NCBI GenBank assembly: GCA_015057025.1
Contig: SVFD01000006.1
Location: forward strand, 62,001-126,000
Length of the DNA: 64,000 nucleotides
Direction of reading: 5' to 3'
Origin: Lachnospiraceae bacterium
GTDB taxonomy: Bacteria > Bacillota > Clostridia > Lachnospirales > Lachnospiraceae
In this document: positions 26,472-35,027 of the stretch, in pieces
How positions within the stretch are numbered: the first letter of the stretch is position 1
Layout: the number at the start of each line of letters is the position of its first letter
Notes under the pieces: model-generated
What the model was told of the DNA's origin: nothing
The model's input: only the letters and a program-made list of their open reading frames with translations
Database searches by the model: none
Made by a program: the position numbers and the translations under genes

Positions 26472-27397
26472 AAAGAATTGCTACAAGACAGGGTTATGGT
26501 GAAGCACTTGCTGAACTTGGTGAAGAATTCCCTAATTTGGTAGTTATGGATGCTGACCTTGCAGAGTCTACAAAGACTGCGATTTTTGGAAAGAAGTTTC
26601 CGGAACGTTTCTTTGACTGCGGTATCGCAGAGGGAAATATGGTTAGTATGGCTGCCGGACTTGCATCAACAGGCAAGACCGTATTTGCAAGCTCTTTTGC
26701 AATGTTTGCTACAGGCCGTGCATATGAACAGATTCGTAACTCAGTGGGATATCCTGCATTAAATGTTAAGATTGCGGCTTCACACGGTGGTATTACCGTA
26801 GGTGAAGACGGTGCAACCCACCAGTGTTTGGAAGATGTTGCGCTTATGAGAAATATTCCCGGAATGGTAGTTTGTGTGCCTTCCGACGTAGTAGAAGCTA
26901 AGGCAGCTGTCCGTGCAGCAATTGAATATCAGGGCCCCGTATTCTTAAGATTGGGAAGAAATGCAGTTCCTGTAATTAATGACAGACCTGATTACAAGTT
27001 TGAGTTAGGTAAAGGTATTGTGTTAAAAGAAGGTACAGATGTTACTATTATTGCTACCGGTATTGTAGTTGAAAGTGCAATGGAAGCAGCTAAGAAGTTA
27101 GAAGCTGAAGGTATCAATGCAGAAGTAATCAATATCCACACAATTAAGCCTATTGATGAAGAACTTGTAATTGCAAGCGCTAAGAAAACCGGAAAGGTTG
27201 TAACCGTGGAAGAGCATTCTGTAATCGGCGGTCTGGGGAGTGCTGTTTGTGATGTAATCTGCAGATATAATCCCGTACCTGTATTAAAGATTGGTGTGCA
27301 GGACGAATTCGGAACATCCGCATCGGCAGCAGTGCTTATGAAAGAATATAAGCTAGATGCTGACGGTGTTTATGAGCAGATAAAAGAGTTTATTTAA
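26459..27397 (+). CDS. Transketolase, C-terminal (pyrimidine-binding) subunit
   Basis: The 312-residue second chain contains the pyrimidine-binding domain ('GIAEGNMVSMAAGLASTGKTVF', with the conserved Glu) and the C-terminal transketolase domain with 'GPVFLRLGR' and 'VVTVEEHSVIGGLGSAV'. It assembles with the upstream subunit. The start overlaps the upstream stop, with AGGTG as ribosome binding site inside the first gene. Confidence 0.95.
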   Translation: MSEVKRIATRQGYGEALAELGEEFPNLVVMDADLAESTKTAIFGKKFPERFFDCGIAEGNMVSMAAGLASTGKTVFASSFAMFATGRAYEQIRNSVGYPALNVKIAASHGGITVGEDGATHQCLEDVALMRNIPGMVVCVPSDVVEAKAAVRAAIEYQGPVFLRLGRNAVPVINDRPDYKFELGKGIVLKEGTDVTIIATGIVVESAMEAAKKLEAEGINAEVINIHTIKPIDEELVIASAKKTGKVVTVEEHSVIGGLGSAVCDVICRYNPVPVLKIGVQDEFGTSASAAVLMKEYKLDADGVYEQIKEFI

Positions 27398-27409
27398 AAG
27401 GAAAAGTAA

Positions 27410-29134
27410 ATGAACAAGTGGTTGGAAAAGATGGATACCAAACATTTACAGTGGTTTGGTATAGCTCTGATTGCGATTTTAATGGCGCCTATTCTGTATT
27501 TGGGAGAAGGATGCATTTTTGATTTTCACGATCAGTTGGACGAAACAATACTATCATATGTTTTTGCCGCACGATATCCCGGAGCGGAAGTATACGAGCA
27601 GATGATGAGCGGAGTACCGGCGGAGGGGTTAAAACCCTCTGCCGTTTTGTTTGTATTGCTTTATCGTTTGTTTTCGCCGTTAGTTGCATTTAAATTGCAA
27701 TATCTTGTTGTGATTACTTGTGCGTTTTACGGAATGTACGGATGCATAAAAAAGTTGACCAACAGTAGTATAGTAGCTTTCTTATGCGGTACTGCCTTTG
27801 CCATGTTGCCTTCAAGACCTGTATATGGCTTATCTGTAGTTGGTGTTCCGCTGTTGGTTTTGTGTATATTGGAATTAAAAGAGATTTTCGAACAGAAGAA
27901 ATCGAAGAAATTAATGATAGTACCTACAATCGGTATTGTATTCTTTGGATTAACATCAAACCTTGTTTTAGTCGGTTATGCATTATTGATCGTCATGGGT
28001 TTAATATGGCTTTTAGAATTCATAATCAAGCATAAAAAGGACGTGGGGTTACTATATTCCATATTATTATTGGGTATTGTATACGCCTTCACTAATTTAG
28101 ATTTAATTAAGCAACTCTATACGAAAGCATCTTACATTAGCCATCGTGAGGAAGCGGTTTATTTCGGAACTGATTTCTGGGATAGTGTTATGCAAATGCT
28201 TAAGCAGGGTGGATCTTTGCATACTTATTCATATCATTTGTTTATATATATTCCATTTTTGCTGGCAATTGTAATTTTAGTCTTAAAATATAAAAAGAAT
28301 GAAGAGAATAAGAAGCTGACAAAACATATAATTTTCACAGTGCTTTTAATGGTGTTAATTATATTACAGTATAGTATACTTCGAGGTCATACGGTTGCAG
28401 CAATTAAGTCAGAAATGACTGGTATGTTAAAATCATTTCAATTTGAACGTTTTTGTTGGTTAATGCCTACGGCGTGGTATTTATTGTTTGGTTTTTCGCT
28501 TGTGACAATATGGAAAAATATAGGAAAGAAAAGCAATATCCTGGCAATTATTGTTGTTGCGGCTTTATATTTGCCTACGATATTATATATAGCAAGAAGC
28601 AGTACATTTTATCAGAATATCAACCAGATTCGAAAAGGCAATGAATCCGGAAATATGTCTTGGGAAAATATCTATTCAGAGGATGTTATGTCAGAGATTG
28701 AAGCGCACATCGGCAGAGAAATGTCTGAGTATAAGGTGGCAAGTCTAGGTATGTGCCCTGTTGTTCCGCTGATGCACGGTTTTTATACGATAGATGGATA
28801 TTCGAACAATTATCCTTTGGATTACAAGCATGAATTTCGCGAAATTATAGAAGAAGATATAAAGGATAATTATCAAATAGAAGCATATTATGATAACTGG
28901 GGAAGCAGAGTTTATCTGTTTCATTCTGAGTGGGGAACATATTATTTATTTTCGAAAAAAGCTAATGCACAGGTGGAGAATTTGCAGTTCGATTTTGATA
29001 AGATCCGAGAACTGGAATGTGAGTATATTTTCTCTGCTGTTGAAATAACAGACGCTGAAGACTATGGTTTAACGTTGGAGGGAAGTTTTGAAAGCGAAAG
29101 CAGTTGGTGGCGTATTTGGGTTTATAAATTGTAA
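27410..29134 (+). CDS. Polytopic membrane protein of DUF6044/YfhO-like type, unknown function
   Basis: The 574-residue protein has about ten to twelve membrane helices in its first two thirds and a soluble C-terminal domain (from about 430). After the first helix a conserved-looking loop 'GEGCIFDFHDQLDETI' contains acidic residues. This placement resembles GT-C-fold glycosyltransferases and the DUF6044/YkoS group, which suggests transfer of a lipid-linked sugar to a surface polymer, but no catalytic role can be proven. It follows the transketolase gene by 12 bases and is surely cotranscribed. Confidence 0.65.
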   Translation: MNKWLEKMDTKHLQWFGIALIAILMAPILYLGEGCIFDFHDQLDETILSYVFAARYPGAEVYEQMMSGVPAEGLKPSAVLFVLLYRLFSPLVAFKLQYLVVITCAFYGMYGCIKKLTNSSIVAFLCGTAFAMLPSRPVYGLSVVGVPLLVLCILELKEIFEQKKSKKLMIVPTIGIVFFGLTSNLVLVGYALLIVMGLIWLLEFIIKHKKDVGLLYSILLLGIVYAFTNLDLIKQLYTKASYISHREEAVYFGTDFWDSVMQMLKQGGSLHTYSYHLFIYIPFLLAIVILVLKYKKNEENKKLTKHIIFTVLLMVLIILQYSILRGHTVAAIKSEMTGMLKSFQFERFCWLMPTAWYLLFGFSLVTIWKNIGKKSNILAIIVVAALYLPTILYIARSSTFYQNINQIRKGNESGNMSWENIYSEDVMSEIEAHIGREMSEYKVASLGMCPVVPLMHGFYTIDGYSNNYPLDYKHEFREIIEEDIKDNYQIEAYYDNWGSRVYLFHSEWGTYYLFSKKANAQVENLQFDFDKIRELECEYIFSAVEITDAEDYGLTLEGSFESESSWWRIWVYKL

Positions 29135-29164
29135 CTGCTATATAAGTGTTTTGAAAGGCTATTT

Positions 29165-29734
29165 ATGAAAAAATATATTTTGTTATTATCATTTGCTGTT
29201 TTAATGCTGTTTTCGGCATGTGATAAAGAAGAAGTAATAACTAATTTAAATTGGATAACGCTTGCGGATATAGGAGAAGCATCCTTGCCCCAAGACAGTA
29301 TTCCACATACGGAAGAACTGTGTTTGACTGCATATAATATGTATGCCAATTATGATGGGAAAACAGTACATGTTAAGTCGCTGGTGGGCTACGAAACTCA
29401 TATGAATGCACAGTTTCCTGACATTGGAAAACAGGTATTGGTAGAGGAGGGTATTTCCATTTCATATGAAGTGGGACCTATCATTCATGGACCGGAAGGG
29501 TGTGAAGAAGAAATAAGTACCATTATCAACGATGACGGCGAAGAAATTACGTATCAGTACGTTTATCAGGAGGGTGTTGGCGGTTATCAGTGCCTTTATA
29601 AGCCGTTAGGAAATCCGGAAGATGAGTGGTATCTTTGTATTACTATTAATACAAAGGACGGAATCGAAAAGGACGAGCCGATTTCAGAAGCATTTTATGA
29701 TTTGACAAAAGATTGTTATTATGTTTTTCAATAA
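29165..29734 (+). CDS. Putative lipoprotein, unknown function
   Basis: The 189-residue product has a short signal peptide with lipobox 'LFSAC' (Cys19), so it should sit on the outer membrane face. The mature part is acidic with a mixed alpha/beta look ('GKTVHVKSLVGYETHM') and resembles no family I recognise; cysteines at about 114 and 144 could pair. It is the last gene of the transketolase operon, 30 bases after the membrane protein, whose partner it might be. Confidence 0.7.
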   Translation: MKKYILLLSFAVLMLFSACDKEEVITNLNWITLADIGEASLPQDSIPHTEELCLTAYNMYANYDGKTVHVKSLVGYETHMNAQFPDIGKQVLVEEGISISYEVGPIIHGPEGCEEEISTIINDDGEEITYQYVYQEGVGGYQCLYKPLGNPEDEWYLCITINTKDGIEKDEPISEAFYDLTKDCYYVFQ

Positions 29735-29736
29735 TA

Positions 29737-29766
29737 AAAAAGCCGGGCATTGTCCGGCTTTTTATA
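29737..29766. terminator. Bidirectional terminator between the lipoprotein and rubredoxin genes
   Basis: AAAAAGCCGG at 29737-29746 pairs with CCGGCTTTTT at 29754-29763. Being A-rich on one side and T-rich on the other, it can stop transcripts from both convergent genes. Confidence 0.93.
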
Positions 29767-29791
29767 ATGTTAAAACTGTTTTAATATAATT

Positions 29792-29950
29792 TTATTCTGC
29801 TTTCTCAAAAGCTTCTTTTCCTAAACCGCACCAGGGACATACCCAATCTGCGGGAACTTCTTCCCAAGGTGTACCTGCAGGAACACCATTTTCAGGATCA
29901 CCTACAGCCGGATCATATTCATATGTGCAGGGGCAAATATATTTTTCCAT
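29792..29950 (-). CDS. Rubredoxin with a shortened first cysteine knuckle
   Basis: This 52-residue rubredoxin carries one iron held by four cysteines. The second knuckle 'CPWCG' (Cys38, Cys41) and '[15 protein letters not shown]' are standard. The first knuckle reads Cys6-Pro-Cys8 followed by Thr-Tyr, one residue shorter than the usual Cys-x-x-Cys-Gly-Tyr. The codons are unambiguous in this sequence. Rubredoxin passes electrons to rubrerythrin in peroxide reduction, and the rubrerythrin gene lies 17 bases upstream on the same strand, so one operon with perR is likely. An AAAGGAG site precedes the ATG. Confidence 0.9.
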   Translation of the reverse strand: MEKYICPCTYEYDPAVGDPENGVPAGTPWEEVPADWVCPWCGLGKEAFEKAE

Positions 29951-29967
29951 AAAATACTCCTTTCGGA

Positions 29968-30507
29968 TTAGTTAAAGTAACGTTTTAAAAGTCCTTCGAA
30001 TGCTTTACCGTGTCTAGCTTCGTCGCGAGCCATTTCATGAACGGTGTCATGAATAGCATCTAAGTTAGCAGCTTTAGCTCTCTTAGCTAAGTCAAACTTA
30101 CCTGCAGTAGCACCATTCTCGGCTTCTACTCTCATTTCAAGATTCTTCTTGGTAGAATCGGTTACAACTTCACCTAATAATTCAGCAAATTTAGCTGCAT
30201 GTTCAGCTTCTTCCCAAGCTGCCTTTTCCCAGTAAAGACCGATTTCAGGATAGCCTTCTCTGTGAGCAACTCTTGCCATTGCAAGGTACATACCAACTTC
30301 GGTACATTCGCCCATATAGTTTGCGCGGAGGTCTTCGATAATATCTTCGCTACAACCCTGAGCTACACCTACAACATGTTCTGCTGCCCAAACTTTTTCC
30401 TCGCCCTGAGCTGTAAACTTAGAAGCGGGAACGCCACACTGGGGACATTTTTCGGGTGCAGAATCTCCTTCATGAACATAACCACATACCTGACATACAT
30501 ACTTCAT
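29968..30507 (-). CDS. rbr: Reverse rubrerythrin
   Basis: The 179-residue protein has the rubredoxin-like domain first (Cys5/Cys8 and Cys21/Cys24) and the ferritin-like diiron four-helix bundle second, the reverse of the classical order. Diiron ligands are visible in '[13 protein letters not shown]', '[15 protein letters not shown]', 'EMRVEAEN' and '[13 protein letters not shown]'. Such proteins act as NADH-linked peroxidases in clostridia. An in-frame codon at 30579 would give 24 extra residues overlapping perR; the ATG at 30507 after AGGAGAT is correct. It lies 41 bases after perR. Confidence 0.94.
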   Translation of the reverse strand: MKYVCQVCGYVHEGDSAPEKCPQCGVPASKFTAQGEEKVWAAEHVVGVAQGCSEDIIEDLRANYMGECTEVGMYLAMARVAHREGYPEIGLYWEKAAWEEAEHAAKFAELLGEVVTDSTKKNLEMRVEAENGATAGKFDLAKRAKAANLDAIHDTVHEMARDEARHGKAFEGLLKRYFN

Positions 30508-30537
30508 AATCTTAATCTCCTTTAATTTAAAAATTTC

Positions 30538-30550
30538 AACTATAATAGTT
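30538..30550 (-). promoter_or_regulatory. Candidate PerR box between perR and rubrerythrin
   Basis: AACTA-taa-TAGTT is a perfect 5-3-5 inverted repeat overlapping the perR stop and lying 31 bases before the rubrerythrin start. It resembles Gram-positive Per boxes in size and A/T content. Confidence 0.4.
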
Positions 30551-30938
30551 AGTGTTGCAATTCCTTGCAATTTGAACATTTGCCGTGGAAACAGGTGTCA
30601 TAGTAATCGATTACTCCATCAAAATGTTCTTGTGCCTTAGCACTTAAAGAAACCTGCATTTCCATCGGAATATCTTGTACACAACCGCAAGTGTTGCATA
30701 CAAAATGATAATGATTAGATACATCTGCGTCGAATCGATCTGTATTACCGTTTACATGGAGCCTTTGGATTTCGCCAACATCTTCCAGTAAGGCAAGATT
30801 CCGGTAAACGGTTCCTAAGCTGATATTCGGTTGTTCTTCGCGAACTGCGTTATAAATCTGATCAGCTGTAGGATGATCCTTTCTCGACATTAAAAATCTT
30901 TTAATTGCTTCTCTTTGTTTGCTGTACTTTAGATTCAT
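30549..30938 (-). CDS. perR: Fur-family peroxide-responsive repressor PerR
   Basis: This 129-residue repressor has an N-terminal winged helix ('[10 protein letters not shown]', '[18 protein letters not shown]') and a C-terminal metal domain. Structural zinc is held by Cys81/Cys84 and Cys121/Cys124. The regulatory-site residues Asp70 ('DRFD'), His76 and His78 are in place; Asp rather than Glu at position 70 is what separates PerR from Fur. Iron-catalysed oxidation of the histidines would release it from DNA. It is first in the perR-rubrerythrin-rubredoxin unit. Confidence 0.88.
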   Translation of the reverse strand: MNLKYSKQREAIKRFLMSRKDHPTADQIYNAVREEQPNISLGTVYRNLALLEDVGEIQRLHVNGNTDRFDADVSNHYHFVCNTCGCVQDIPMEMQVSLSAKAQEHFDGVIDYYDTCFHGKCSNCKELQH

Positions 30939-30990
30939 AGCTGGCCGGGCTCCTTATCTTAAAGTTATTTTAGTCTTAATAAACAATAAT

Positions 30991-31037
30991 AGTAACGATT
31001 ACTGATATTAATATATCATAATTGTATAAAAAGTCAA
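30991..31037 (-). promoter_or_regulatory. perR promoter with overlapping inverted-repeat operator
   Basis: On the minus strand TTGACT (31037-31032), 16 bases and TATATT (31015-31010) precede an inverted repeat AGTAA-tcg-TTACT (31003-30991), extended by outer AATA/TATT pairs. The repeat covers the expected start, the usual position for a repressor, so PerR autoregulation is likely. Confidence 0.6.
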
Positions 31038-31107
31038 TAGCTTTTACAAAAAAATTTTAAATTATAAAAGTTATTAAGAAAACTTCATTTATATAAGTAA
31101 AGAAAGA

Positions 31108-31136
31108 TTGAACATCCGACCAAAATGTATTATGAT
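31108..31136 (+). promoter_or_regulatory. Promoter of pfkA
   Basis: TTGAAC at 31108-31113, 17 bases, TATGAT at 31131-31136, followed 62 bases later by the pfkA ATG. Confidence 0.65.
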
Positions 31137-31197
31137 AAAAGAGGTGTATTCGGACATTATATATGAAAGAAACAACATATGGTTGGAGGGATAAGAT

Positions 31198-32271
31198 ATG
31201 AAGAGAATCGGTATGTTAACAAGTGGCGGAGATTGTCAGGCATTAAATGCTGCAATGCGTGGTGTTGTTAAAACCATGAAAAACAGTAAAGAAGATGTTG
31301 AGATTTATGGTTTCTTGGATGGATACAGGGGATTGATTTACAGCAATTATCGTATGCTGCAGAGTTCTGATTTTTCCGGAATTTTGACAAAGGGAGGAAC
31401 GATTCTGGGTACTTCAAGAACTCCTTTTAAGACCATTACCGATCCGGACGAAAATGGTTTGGACAAGGTAAAGGCCATGAAGCAGAATTATTATAAATTA
31501 AATTTGGACTGTCTTGTTATTTTGGGAGGAAACGGTACACACAAAACAGCAAACCTGTTGCGTAAAGAAGGTTTGAATGTGGTAACTCTTCCTAAAACAA
31601 TTGATAATGATTTATACGGAACAGATATGACCTTCGGTTTCCAGAGTGCGGTGGATATTGCAACGGATTGCATTGACTGTATTCATACAACAGCAGATTC
31701 ACATGGACGTGTATTTATCGTTGAAGTTATGGGCCACAAAGTAGGATGGCTTACCTTAAATGCAGGTATGGCCTCAGGAGCGGATATTATTCTGATTCCG
31801 GAAATCCCTTATGATATTGATAAAGTAGTAGATGCAATCGAAAACCGTAAAAAGAACGGCAGCCGTTTCACTATTCTTGCAGTAGCAGAGGGTGCTATTT
31901 CTAAGGAAGATGCTAAACTTTCCAAGAAAGAATATAAGAAGAAATTAGAGAATCGTAAGTATCCCAGCGTGGCTTACGAGGTAGCAAATCAGATTAAAGA
32001 AAAAACCGGTGAAGAGGTGCGAGTTACTGTACCCGGACATACGCAGCGAGGCGGAAGCCCTTGTCCGTATGACAGAGTGTTCGCATCACGTTTGGGCTCA
32101 GAAGCGGCGAAACTGATTCTGGATGGTGAATACGGTTTTATGGTAGGATACAAAAATCGTGAAATCGTTAAAGTTCCTCTTGAAGAAGTTGCCGGCAAGT
32201 TAAAATATGTGTCACCGGATGCCAGCATTGTAAAAGAAGCTAAGATGCTTGGTATCAGCTTTGGTGATTAA
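31198..32271 (+). CDS. pfkA: 6-Phosphofructokinase
   Basis: The 357-residue enzyme phosphorylates fructose 6-phosphate in glycolysis. The start 'MKRIGMLTSGGDCQALNAA' is typical. The phosphoryl-donor site is mixed: 'LGGNGTHKTA' has Gly113 where ATP enzymes have Gly (E. coli 104) but Asn112 in place of the metal-binding Asp (103). 'PKTIDND' has Lys133, found in PPi-using and mixed-substrate enzymes in place of Gly124. ATP use is favoured by Gly113, as in actinobacterial enzymes with the same Gly/Lys pair, but donor specificity is open. Transcribed from its own promoter and 21 bases before dnaX. Confidence 0.92.
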   Translation: MKRIGMLTSGGDCQALNAAMRGVVKTMKNSKEDVEIYGFLDGYRGLIYSNYRMLQSSDFSGILTKGGTILGTSRTPFKTITDPDENGLDKVKAMKQNYYKLNLDCLVILGGNGTHKTANLLRKEGLNVVTLPKTIDNDLYGTDMTFGFQSAVDIATDCIDCIHTTADSHGRVFIVEVMGHKVGWLTLNAGMASGADIILIPEIPYDIDKVVDAIENRKKNGSRFTILAVAEGAISKEDAKLSKKEYKKKLENRKYPSVAYEVANQIKEKTGEEVRVTVPGHTQRGGSPCPYDRVFASRLGSEAAKLILDGEYGFMVGYKNREIVKVPLEEVAGKLKYVSPDASIVKEAKMLGISFGD

Positions 32272-32292
32272 TCTAAGAAAGCAGGAAACAAC

Positions 32293-33855
32293 ATGTCATA
32301 TATGGCGTTATATCGTAAGTTTCGCCCTGACACTTTTGAAGACGTAAAAGGTCAGGAATCGATTGTTACGACGTTAAAAAATCAAATAAAAAGCGGTCGT
32401 ATCGGACATGCATATCTTTTTTGCGGAACCAGAGGTACCGGTAAAACAACCATAGCCAAGATTATGGCGAAGGCAGTAAACTGTGAGAATCCCGTTGATG
32501 GAAGTCCTTGCGGAGAATGCCCTATGTGTCAGAGGATATCTGCGGCAAACAGTATGAATGTTATTGAGATTGACGCAGCATCCAACAATGGCGTAGATAA
32601 TATCCGTGAAATTGTAGAAGAAGTATCTTATTCGCCTACGGAAGGTAAATTTAAGGTTTACATTATTGATGAGGTGCATATGCTTTCCACGGGAGCATTT
32701 AATGCATTATTAAAAACCTTGGAAGAACCCCCTTCATACGTTATTTTTATATTGGCAACCACAGAGTCGCATAAAATTCCTATTACCATTTTATCCAGGT
32801 GTCAAAGATATGATTTTAAAAGAATCAGTATTGACACCATAGCAGGACGAATTAAGGAACTTACGGATAAGGAGCAGGTAGATATTGAAGATGCGGCAAT
32901 CCGATATATTGCAAAAGCCGCTGACGGCTCTATGCGTGATGCCTTAAGTTTATTGGATCAATGTATTGCCTTCCACTATGGGGAGACGCTGACTTACGAT
33001 AAGGCACTAAAGGTTTTGGGAGCTGTGGATAACAGTGTATTTGCTACGCTGTTAGAGTGTATTATAGATAAAAATATTATGGGAGCCATCGGTCTTTTGG
33101 ACGAGGTGGTAATGCAGGGGCGTGAACTGCCACAGTTTGTAAATGATTTTATCATGTATCTTCGAAATCTTATGATGGTAAAAAGTGCAGATGTTCCGGC
33201 TGAGGTTTTGGAAATTTCCAACGAGGCATTGGCAGTTCTGAAAGAAGAAGCAGAGAAACTGGATATTAATACCATTTTTAGATATATTCGTGTTTTTTCA
33301 GAGCTTTCTAATCAAATTAAGTTTGCAAGCCAAAAAAGAATTGCCATAGAAGTTGCGATTATTAAGTTGTGCCGTCCGCAGACCGAAGCAAAGCAGGATG
33401 CCATATTTGACCGTATCCGTGCGCTGGAAGAAGCGGTGGAACGAGGTGTAGTGGTTTCTCAAATGCCGGCAAACGGTAATGTTGCAGCAACTCAGACTAA
33501 AGCGGCGACAATAAGACCGGCTCTGCCCAAAGCGGTGCCGGATGAAATCCAGAAAATTGTAAAAAACTGGTCTTCCCTTTTAGATGCAATCGAGCAGCCG
33601 TTAAAGTCTTCACTGAATAATGTCCGACTGAGCCTGGGTGAAGGAAATACGTTGCTGGTAGTGGCAGAGGATTTCATTGCGTATGAAACCTTAAAGCGTG
33701 AAAATAACATGACAACTCTGAAAAATGAATTGGAGGATTTTATTCAGAAAGAAATCCGGATTGAGTTGCGTCAGCTTAGCGACGGACAGTATTTTGAAGA
33801 CAGTTATGTGGATTTATTCAAGGCCTTTAAGATGCCGGTAGAGGTGGAAGAATAA
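32293..33855 (+). CDS. dnaX: DNA polymerase III subunit gamma/tau
   Basis: This 520-residue clamp-loader ATPase has Walker A 'GTRGTGKTTIAKI', a zinc module with cysteines at 'NCENPVDGSPCGECPMC', Walker B with 'IIDEVHML' and the SRC motif 'ILSRCQRYDF'. Domain III and a C-terminal tau-type part (from about 400) that contacts the polymerase follow. No slippery frameshift sequence for a separate gamma form was noticed. It heads the usual dnaX-ybaB-recR group. Confidence 0.95.
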   Translation: MSYMALYRKFRPDTFEDVKGQESIVTTLKNQIKSGRIGHAYLFCGTRGTGKTTIAKIMAKAVNCENPVDGSPCGECPMCQRISAANSMNVIEIDAASNNGVDNIREIVEEVSYSPTEGKFKVYIIDEVHMLSTGAFNALLKTLEEPPSYVIFILATTESHKIPITILSRCQRYDFKRISIDTIAGRIKELTDKEQVDIEDAAIRYIAKAADGSMRDALSLLDQCIAFHYGETLTYDKALKVLGAVDNSVFATLLECIIDKNIMGAIGLLDEVVMQGRELPQFVNDFIMYLRNLMMVKSADVPAEVLEISNEALAVLKEEAEKLDINTIFRYIRVFSELSNQIKFASQKRIAIEVAIIKLCRPQTEAKQDAIFDRIRALEEAVERGVVVSQMPANGNVAATQTKAATIRPALPKAVPDEIQKIVKNWSSLLDAIEQPLKSSLNNVRLSLGEGNTLLVVAEDFIAYETLKRENNMTTLKNELEDFIQKEIRIELRQLSDGQYFEDSYVDLFKAFKMPVEVEE

Positions 33856-33933
33856 CTTCTTTTGTTATATATGTATTATCAGGCAGGAATGTCTTGAAAT
33901 AAAACTTTTAAAGTGATTTAAGGAGGTAAAACC

Positions 33934-34284
33934 ATGGCAAAGCGTGGTGGATTTCCCGGAGGCGGAATGCCCGGAAATATGAATAATTTAATGAAGCAGG
34001 CGCAGAGAATGCAGCGTCAGATGGAAGAACAGCAGAAGGAAATGGAAACAAAGGAATTTGAAGCCAAAGCAGGCGGTGGTGCAGTAACCGTTACTGTTAC
34101 CGGTGCAAGAGAGGTAACCAAAGTTTTGCTTGATCCTGAAGTTGTAGATCCTGATGATATTGAAATGTTACAGGATTTGATTATGGCAGCGACCAACGAA
34201 GCACTTCGTATGGTGGAGGATGCAAATAATCAGATGATGAGTAAGATGACCGGCGGTATGAATTTGGGAGGACTTCCTTTCTAA
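33934..34284 (+). CDS. YbaB/EbfC nucleoid-associated protein
   Basis: This 116-residue DNA-binding protein has a Gly/Met-rich start ('[23 protein letters not shown]'), a central sheet with '[21 protein letters not shown]' and a helix '[20 protein letters not shown]', the tweezer-like dimer fold. It is standard between dnaX and recR and probably helps with nucleoid structure or repair. AAGGAGGT precedes the ATG. Confidence 0.94.
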   Translation: MAKRGGFPGGGMPGNMNNLMKQAQRMQRQMEEQQKEMETKEFEAKAGGGAVTVTVTGAREVTKVLLDPEVVDPDDIEMLQDLIMAATNEALRMVEDANNQMMSKMTGGMNLGGLPF

Positions 34285-34329
34285 TCAGAAACGGTTTGGA
34301 AAATTATGAGAGTGCAAGGACGAGCATAA

Positions 34330-34926
34330 ATGGAGCTGTATAGCGGATATATAGGCAAGTTAATAGAGGAATTAGAAAAATTACCCGGTATTGGTGCAAA
34401 GTCCGCTCAACGTATGGCTTTTCATATTATCAATATGCCACAGGAGCGTGTGAATCGTCTGGCAAATACCATGATGGAGGCTAAGAGCAAGGTTCGCTAT
34501 TGCAAGGATTGTTGGACATTGACGGACAGAGAAATCTGCGGGGTCTGCAGTAATCCTGCAAGAGATAAAAGCACCATTATGGTGGTAGAAAATACCAGAG
34601 ATTTGGCGGCATATGAAAAAACCGGTAAATATAATGGTGTTTATCATGTATTGCACGGAGCGATTTCACCTATGATTGGAATCGGTCCCGGGGACATCCG
34701 TCTGAAGGAATTGATTACCCGCCTGGAAGGTGATGTAAATGAGGTGATTATTGCCACCAACTCCAGTTTGGAGGGAGAGACCACGGCAATGTACATCAGT
34801 AAACTGATTAAGCCTACAGGTATAAAGGTTAGCAGAATAGCCAGTGGAGTGCCGGTTGGCGGTGATTTGGAATACATTGACGAAGTAACACTTTTACGTG
34901 CCTTGGAAGGACGTATTGAGTTATAA
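34330..34926 (+). CDS. recR: Recombination protein RecR
   Basis: The 198-residue RecR forms the ring that works with RecF/RecO to load RecA at gaps. The N-terminal helix-hairpin-helix ('[19 protein letters not shown]'), the C4 zinc finger (cysteines in '[17 protein letters not shown]') and a Toprim domain ('[17 protein letters not shown]', '[11 protein letters not shown]') are all present. Forty-five bases separate it from the YbaB gene. Confidence 0.96.
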   Translation: MELYSGYIGKLIEELEKLPGIGAKSAQRMAFHIINMPQERVNRLANTMMEAKSKVRYCKDCWTLTDREICGVCSNPARDKSTIMVVENTRDLAAYEKTGKYNGVYHVLHGAISPMIGIGPGDIRLKELITRLEGDVNEVIIATNSSLEGETTAMYISKLIKPTGIKVSRIASGVPVGGDLEYIDEVTLLRALEGRIEL

Positions 34927-34985
34927 AACTTCCGGAATTAATTTGTATTTTATGACAGATTAAAAGAAATATATGTAAGAAGGGA

Positions 34986-35017
34986 ATTCTATAAAATAAA
35001 CAGAGATTTTATAGAAT
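34986..35017 (+). promoter_or_regulatory. 12-bp inverted repeat next to the galM ribosome binding site
   Basis: ATTCTATAAAAT at 34986-34997 and ATTTTATAGAAT at 35006-35017 are perfect inverted repeats with an 8-base gap, directly abutting GGAGG (35018-35022). It could be a repressor operator overlapping a TATAAA -10 or an RNA hairpin limiting initiation. Its first 16 bases recur at 21862. Confidence 0.5.
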
Positions 35018-35027
35018 GGAGGATGAC

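Noticed and set aside
32293-33855. Programmed frameshift in dnaX producing a gamma form
   Set aside because: No A-rich slippery heptamer with a following stem was seen in the relevant part of the gene.
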